Positions 31,243 through 35,327 of a stretch of 35,327 nt of DNA are shown piece after piece. Numbering within the stretch: the first letter of the stretch is position 1; every line of letters begins with the position of its first letter. This DNA is from Blastococcus sp. MG754426 (lineage in GTDB: Bacteria > Actinomycetota > Actinomycetes > Mycobacteriales > Geodermatophilaceae): positions 1 to 35,327 of the forward strand of contig NZ_SSXC01000042.1 in NCBI RefSeq assembly GCF_021699055.1. Reading direction: 5' to 3'. The notes beneath the pieces were generated by a model. It saw only the letters and a program-made list of their open reading frames with translations. It searched no databases and was not told the DNA's origin. Position numbers and translations under genes: made by a program.

Positions 31243-32576
31243 CGGGCCACCCCCATCTCCGGCAGGGCCCGGAGCCGCCCGGGCCGGCGGTCCCGCAGGG
31301 GCAGGGCCCGCGGTGCGGACATCTCGGCGGCCGCGGAGGTGTAGGCCGCGACGAGGGCGTCGGCGGTGCGGTCCCAGGAGAACGCGGCCGCGTGCCGGCC
31401 GGCGCCGGCGGCGAGCAGCTCCCGGCGGGCGAGGACCGAGCGCACCGCCGCGGCGTAGTCCCCGGCCCGGTGACCGTCGACGAGCACCCCGGAGACGCCG
31501 TCGCGCACCGCCGTCGGCAGACCGCCGACCGCCGCGGCCACGACCGGGGTGCCGCAGGCCTGCGACTCCAGGGCGACCAGCCCGAACGACTCGTTGTGGC
31601 TGGGCACGACCGTCACGTCCGCGGCGCGGTAGAACTCGGCCAGCCGGGCGGGCGGCTGCGGTGCGTGGAAGCGCACCAGGCCGTCGATGCCGAGCGAGCG
31701 GGCGAGCTCCTCCAGCTGCCGGGGGGCGTCCAGGCCGCTGCCGCTGGGCGCACCCACCACGTGCACCTGGAGGCGGGAGCGCAGCGCCGGGTCGTCGGCC
31801 ACCATGCGGGCGGCGGTGTGCAGCAGCACGTCCGGGGCCTTCAGCGGCTGGATGCGCCCGACGAAGAGCAGGACGACGGCGTCGTCGCGCACGCCGACGG
31901 CGCGGCGGGCGGCGGCCCGGCTGCCGGGGGCGAACCGGTCGAGGTCCACCCCGGGCGGGACGACGAGGGTGCGCGCGGGGTCGGCGCCGTAGAGGCGCAC
32001 CAGCTGGCGGGCCTCCTCGTCGGTGTTGGCGATCAGCCGGTCGGCCTCGGCCACGACCTGCTCCTCGCCGATGACCCGCGCGCGCGGCTCGGGCCGGTCG
32101 CCGTCGGCCAGCGCCTCGTTCTTGACCTTGGCCAGCGTGTGCGCGGTGTGCACCAGCGGCACGCCCCACCGGTCACGGGCCAGCCAGCCGACCTGCCCGG
32201 AGAGCCAGTAGTGCGAGTGGACGAGGTCGTAGTGGCCCGGCTCGTGCTGGGCCTCGGCACGGAGCACCGCCGCGGTGAACGCGCAGAGCTGGGCGGGGAG
32301 CTCCTCCTTGCCCAGGCCCTCGAAGGGGCCGGCGCTGACGTGCCGCACCGTGACGCCCGGGCTCATCTCGACCACCGGGGGCAGCTCGCTGGAGGTCGCC
32401 CGGGTGAAGACGTCGACCTCGATGCCGCGGGCGGCCAGCCGGCGGGAGACCTCGACGATGTAGACGTTCATGCCCCCGGCGTCACCGGCGCCGGGCTGGT
32501 CCAGCGGGCTGGTGTGCACCGACAGCGTCGCGACGCGCGCCGGGCGGCCGGGGGCGGGGAAGCCGCGAGGGGGCAC
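31239..32576 (-). CDS. mshA: D-inositol-3-phosphate glycosyltransferase (mycothiol synthesis)
   Basis: MshA transfers GlcNAc from UDP-GlcNAc to inositol 3-phosphate, the first step of mycothiol, the main low-molecular-weight thiol of actinobacteria. The 445-residue GT-B protein begins with [38 protein letters not shown], highly typical of MshA, and continues with [50 protein letters not shown] and the C-terminal [19 protein letters not shown] motif. Of two adjacent GTG codons (32579, 32576) I chose the second because GGAGG is then six bases upstream. Confidence 0.96.
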   Translation of the reverse strand: MPPRGFPAPGRPARVATLSVHTSPLDQPGAGDAGGMNVYIVEVSRRLAARGIEVDVFTRATSSELPPVVEMSPGVTVRHVSAGPFEGLGKEELPAQLCAFTAAVLRAEAQHEPGHYDLVHSHYWLSGQVGWLARDRWGVPLVHTAHTLAKVKNEALADGDRPEPRARVIGEEQVVAEADRLIANTDEEARQLVRLYGADPARTLVVPPGVDLDRFAPGSRAAARRAVGVRDDAVVLLFVGRIQPLKAPDVLLHTAARMVADDPALRSRLQVHVVGAPSGSGLDAPRQLEELARSLGIDGLVRFHAPQPPARLAEFYRAADVTVVPSHNESFGLVALESQACGTPVVAAAVGGLPTAVRDGVSGVLVDGHRAGDYAAAVRSVLARRELLAAGAGRHAAAFSWDRTADALVAAYTSAAAEMSAPRALPLRDRRPGRLRALPEMGVAR

Positions 32577-32659
32577 CACGGACCTCCGCTCTGCTCTGCG
32601 AGGGCCCCGACCAGCACCCCTGTCGGTCCTCCATCTTGCAACAGCGCCAGGATGGGGGC

Positions 32660-33433
32660 ATGTCAGGTAGCTCACCCCCCGCCCCCGGCTCCCTCCCCGG
32701 CACCGGTCGCACCGCCGTCGTCACGGGCGCCTCGAGCGGGATCGGGGCGGCGACGGCCCGGCGGCTCGCGGCCGAGGGTTTCGACGTCGTCGTCGGTGCC
32801 CGCCGGCTGGACCGCCTGGAGGAGCTCGCCGCCGCGATCGGCGGCCGGGCCCTGCCCCTGGACCTCACCGATCCCGAGTCCGTGGCCGCGTTCACCGCCG
32901 CGCTCGATCGGGTGGACGTGCTGGTCAACAACGCCGGCGGGGCGTTCGACACCAACCCCGTCGCCGAGGCCGACCTCGACTCCTGGGCCCGCACCTACGA
33001 GGTGAACGTGCTCGGCACCGTGCGGCTGACCAAGGCCCTGCTGCCGAAGCTGCGTGACTCCGGCGCGGGTGACGTGCTGTTCGTGGGCTCCACCGCCGGG
33101 CTGATCTCCTACGAGGGGGGCGCCTCGTACACCGCTGCCAAGCACGGGGTGCACACGCTGGCCGAGACGCTGCGGCTCGAGCTGTGCGGGGACCCGGTCC
33201 GGGTGATCGAGATCGCCCCCGGGATGGTGAGGACCGAGGAGTTCTCGCTCAACCGCACCGGCTCGCAGGAGCGGGCCGACGCCGTCTACCGCGGGGTGCG
33301 CGAGCCGCTGGTCGCCCAGGACGTCGCCGACTGCATCGCGTGGGCGCTCACCCGCCCGCACCACGTCAACGTCGACCTGCTGGTGGTCCGCCCGCGCGCC
33401 CAGGCCGCCCAGCACAAGGTCGCGCGCGAATGA
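32660..33433 (+). CDS. Short-chain dehydrogenase/reductase
   Basis: A 257-residue classical SDR. The cofactor motif TGASSGIG is at 22-29, an acidic-then-basic pattern GARRLDRL near 47-53 suggests NADP(H), NNAG is at 90-93, and the catalytic Ser144, Tyr157 and Lys161 are in [22 protein letters not shown]. The substrate is unknown. The homologue Rv0484c lies in the same place between murB and mshA. The ATG at 32660 is preceded by CCAGGATGGGGG; the upstream in-frame TTG (32636) is unlikely. Its TGA stop is the first part of hairpin repeat copy C. Confidence 0.9.
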   Translation: MSGSSPPAPGSLPGTGRTAVVTGASSGIGAATARRLAAEGFDVVVGARRLDRLEELAAAIGGRALPLDLTDPESVAAFTAALDRVDVLVNNAGGAFDTNPVAEADLDSWARTYEVNVLGTVRLTKALLPKLRDSGAGDVLFVGSTAGLISYEGGASYTAAKHGVHTLAETLRLELCGDPVRVIEIAPGMVRTEEFSLNRTGSQERADAVYRGVREPLVAQDVADCIAWALTRPHHVNVDLLVVRPRAQAAQHKVARE

Positions 33434-33464
33434 CACCGTCGTCCTCCGGACGACACCGCGGCCA
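33431..33464 (+). repeat. Hairpin repeat family, copy C
   Basis: GTCGTCC-TCC-GGACGAC (33438-33454), preceded by TGACACC and followed by ACCGCGGCCAGG. The TGA at its left end is the stop codon of the SDR gene. Relative to copy A, a C:G pair has become T:A, conserving the stem. Confidence 0.8.
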
Positions 33465-33468
33465 GGTA

Positions 33469-33491
33469 GCGCCCTCCGTCGGGTGGAGCGC
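33469..33491 (+). repeat. Hairpin with GTCGGGT loop, copy C
   Basis: CTCC (33474-33477) pairs with GGAG (33485-33488) around the loop GTCGGGT, extended by GCG/CGC after a two-base bulge. The inner arm and loop are those of the hairpin at 18745-18768. It ends five bases before the murB stop. Confidence 0.5.
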
Positions 33492-33496
33492 GTCCG

Positions 33497-34543
33497 TCAC
33501 GCCTGCGCGGACCCCTCCGGGGCCCACCCGGCGCGACCGAGCTCCACGGCGGTCGGTTCGCGCTCCAGGGTGACGCCGAACCGCTCCTCGACCGCGGCCA
33601 CGACCTTCCCGGCGAAGGCGAGGAGCTCGGCCGCCGTCGCGCCGTCCTCGGTGGTGAGCGCGAGGCTGTGCCGCGACGAGGTGCCCACCCGCCCGTCGCG
33701 GGTGCCCCGCCCGAAGCCGGCGTGCTGCACCAGCCAGGCGGCGCTGAGCTTGAGCTGCCCGTCCCCGGCCGGCCAGCTCGGGCAGCCCTCGACCGCCCGG
33801 TCGGCGGCCACGATCGGGTTGGTGAAGAACGAGCCGGCGCTGCGCGAGTCGGGGTCGGCGGCGTCCCAGACCATGCCCTTGCCGCGGCGCAGCGCCAGGA
33901 CGGCGTCGCGGACGGCGGCCAGCGGCGCCCGCTCGCCGACCGCCACGCCCAGGGAGCGGGCCAGCTCCGCGTAGCCGACCGGGCGCGACAGCTCGCCGGC
34001 CTCCAGCGCGAACGTCACCTCGAGGACGACGAACCGGCCCGGCTCGCGCTTGAGCCGGCTGTCGCGGTAGGCGAAGCCGCACTCGGCCGGGCTCAGCGTC
34101 CGCTCGGCCTTCTCGGCGCGGTCGTACACGCGGACGGCGGTGATCGTCTGCGCGACCTCCTGGCCGTACGCGCCGACGTTCTGCACCGGTGTCGCCCCCG
34201 TGGAGCCGGGGATGCCCGAGAGCGCCTCCACGCCCGCCAGCCGCTGCTCGACGGTGTGCGCCACCAGCGCGTCCCAGTCCTCCCCCGCCTGGACCACGAG
34301 GGTCCCGCCGGTGCGCTCGATCCCCCGCGACCGGACGGCGACGACGTCGCCCGGCCACCCCTCGTCGGGGGCGATGAGGTTGGAGCCGCCGCCCAGGAGC
34401 AGCAGGGGCCGGCCGGACTCGTCGGCGTCGCGGACGGCGGCGACCAGCTCGGCGGCCGTCTCGACCTCCACCAGCCGCTCGGCGGGGCCGCCCACGGCCA
34501 GGGTGGTCAGCCCCGCGAGGGGGACGTCGGATCGCACCTGCAC
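33497..34543 (-). CDS. murB: UDP-N-acetylenolpyruvoylglucosamine reductase
   Basis: MurB is the FAD enzyme that reduces UDP-GlcNAc-enolpyruvate to UDP-MurNAc in peptidoglycan synthesis. The 348-residue product has the start DVPLAGLTTLAVGGPAERLVEV, the FAD-binding LLLLGGGSNLIAPDEGW, GIPGSTGATPVQNVGAYGQEV, YRDSRLK and SAGSFFTNPIV, the last with the catalytic serine. The GTG at 34543 has no ribosome site; TACCGT lies six bases upstream, so leaderless expression is likely. An in-frame GTG two codons later is an alternative. In M. tuberculosis murB (Rv0482) also ends this neighbourhood. Confidence 0.96.
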   Translation of the reverse strand: MQVRSDVPLAGLTTLAVGGPAERLVEVETAAELVAAVRDADESGRPLLLLGGGSNLIAPDEGWPGDVVAVRSRGIERTGGTLVVQAGEDWDALVAHTVEQRLAGVEALSGIPGSTGATPVQNVGAYGQEVAQTITAVRVYDRAEKAERTLSPAECGFAYRDSRLKREPGRFVVLEVTFALEAGELSRPVGYAELARSLGVAVGERAPLAAVRDAVLALRRGKGMVWDAADPDSRSAGSFFTNPIVAADRAVEGCPSWPAGDGQLKLSAAWLVQHAGFGRGTRDGRVGTSSRHSLALTTEDGATAAELLAFAGKVVAAVEERFGVTLEREPTAVELGRAGWAPEGSAQA

Positions 34544-34549
34544 GGCTCG

Positions 34550-34569
34550 ACGGTAGCCGGGGCTAGCCT
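34550..34569. promoter_or_regulatory. Back-to-back -10 hexamers of murB and the methyltransferase gene
   Basis: TACCGT on the minus strand (34555-34550) lies six bases before the murB GTG, and TAGCCT on the plus strand (34564-34569) lies eight bases before the methyltransferase GTG. Only eight bases separate the hexamers, in a 34-base divergent spacer, so each -35 region must fall at or inside the start of the other gene. Confidence 0.6.
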
Positions 34570-34577
34570 GTGACCCC

Positions 34578-35327
34578 GTGAACCAGCCGGGCGACGAGCA
34601 CAAGCGCCGGGCCTCGCTGTCCCCCCAGCCGCAGCGCCGGGCGCCCCGGCTGGCCGCCGGGCGGGCGCGCGCGCTGGGCCTGCCCACGCGCGGCACCACC
34701 AACGCTAACCGGCTGCGCCGGGTCGACCGCTGGCTGCTGGCCACGCAGGTGCCGCGGCTGCGCGACGCCGCCCGCCCGCTCGTGGTCGACCTCGGCTACG
34801 GGTCCTCCGCCGTCACCACGCTGGAGCTCGTCGAGCGCCTCGGGCCCGAGGTCGACGGCCTGGAGGTCGTGGGACTGGAGATCGACCCGGAGCGGGTGGC
34901 GGCCGTGGCCGCCGACCGCGACCCGCCGCGGGTGGACTTCCGCGTCGGCGGCTTCGAGCTCGCCGGGCTGCGCCCGGTGCTCGTGCGCGCCTTCAACGTG
35001 CTGCGCCAGTACGACGAGGAGTCCGCCGCCCGGGCCTGGGACACGATGCGCGGCGCGCTGGCGCCCGGCGGGCTGGTCGTCGAGGGCACCTGCGACGAGT
35101 GGGGACGGCGCTCGGCGTGGGTCGCGCTGGACGCCGACGGCCCGCTCACCCTCACCCTCGCGGCGCGGGTCTCCGACATCTCCGCCCCCTCCGACCTCGC
35201 CGAACGGCTGCCCAAGGCGCTCATCCACCACAACGTGCCGGGCCAGCCGGTCCACGAGTTTCTGCGCGCCTTCGACGCCGCCTGGGCGGTCGCTGCCGGC
35301 CTGAGCGCCTTCGGACCGCGCCAGCGC
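34578..35327 (+). CDS. Class I SAM-dependent methyltransferase-like protein (3' end cut by window edge)
   Basis: At least 250 residues, open at the right edge. After a basic N-terminal 50 residues comes PLVVDLGYGSSAVTTLELVERL, a motif I-like SAM-binding loop, then VVGLEIDPERVAAV with the acidic ribose-binding residue, and MRGALAPGGLVVEGTCDEWGRRSAWVAL as in Rossmann methyltransferases. Substrate unknown. The GTG at 34578 is used because TAGCCT is suitably placed for a leaderless transcript and no ribosome site precedes later starts. It diverges from murB, which gives no clear functional clue. Confidence 0.82.
   Translation, partial: MNQPGDEHKRRASLSPQPQRRAPRLAAGRARALGLPTRGTTNANRLRRVDRWLLATQVPRLRDAARPLVVDLGYGSSAVTTLELVERLGPEVDGLEVVGLEIDPERVAAVAADRDPPRVDFRVGGFELAGLRPVLVRAFNVLRQYDEESAARAWDTMRGALAPGGLVVEGTCDEWGRRSAWVALDADGPLTLTLAARVSDISAPSDLAERLPKALIHHNVPGQPVHEFLRAFDAAWAVAAGLSAFGPRQR

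Noticed and set aside
32636-32660. TTG start for the SDR gene
   Set aside because: It adds eight residues not typical of the family; the ATG at 32660 has a purine-rich site before it.

Overview
The window is about 35 kb of very GC-rich DNA, dense with genes that favour GTG starts and 4-base stop/start overlaps. Gene content (mycothiol synthesis, SenX3-RegX3-like two-component system, Rex, a BldN-like sigma factor, actinobacterial HemD fusion, bS22-type ribosomal protein) points to an actinomycete. My best guess, from protein wording and base composition only, is the family Geodermatophilaceae (Blastococcus/Geodermatophilus/Modestobacter). Gene order follows the Mycobacterium tuberculosis interval from murB (Rv0482) to resB (Rv0528), with lineage-specific insertions. 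I see no rRNA, tRNA, CRISPR array, transposase, integrase or phage gene.

Left part (1-11337, all minus strand): one tightly packed series runs rex, hemA, hemC, hemD, hemB, a small membrane protein, hemL, a histidine phosphatase, a TlpA/ResA thioredoxin, ccdA and resB, the last cut by the window edge. It covers the route from glutamyl-tRNA to uroporphyrinogen III, then the System II cytochrome c maturation genes. A promoter with a half-degenerate Rex operator lies in front of rex. Two tandem covarying hairpins sit in the only wide gap, between hemC and hemD.

Middle (11338-20600): an acyl-CoA synthetase with a glutaredoxin-like gene; divergently a BldN-like ECF sigma factor with a DUF5667 membrane partner; a HAD-IB phosphatase facing a PlsC-like acyltransferase; a nucleotide-sugar epimerase-like protein; the 32-residue bS22-type protein; an excisionase-type winged-helix protein; and proC preceded by an apparently coupled 31-codon ORF. 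Two gene-free stretches over 300 bp (18524-18856 and 19202-19583) carry hairpins and repeated motifs.

Right part (20603-35327): a PfpI-like protein, a Ppx/GppA phosphatase with a membrane protein, a DUF3109-type cysteine-cluster protein overlapping a GlxA-type regulator tail to tail, two small proteins, regX3-senX3 diverging from phoU across three GTTCACC repeats, gpmA, the mshA-ybjN-MFS operon, an SDR oxidoreductase, murB, and a divergent SAM methyltransferase running off the right edge.

Most genes are housekeeping. The least explained material is between genes: a three-copy hairpin repeat family (18625, 28125, 33433) with compensatory arm changes, a second shared hairpin with a GTCGGGT loop, the hemC-hemD tandem hairpins, the GGGTGA-type sites upstream of the winged-helix gene, and the leader ORF of proC.
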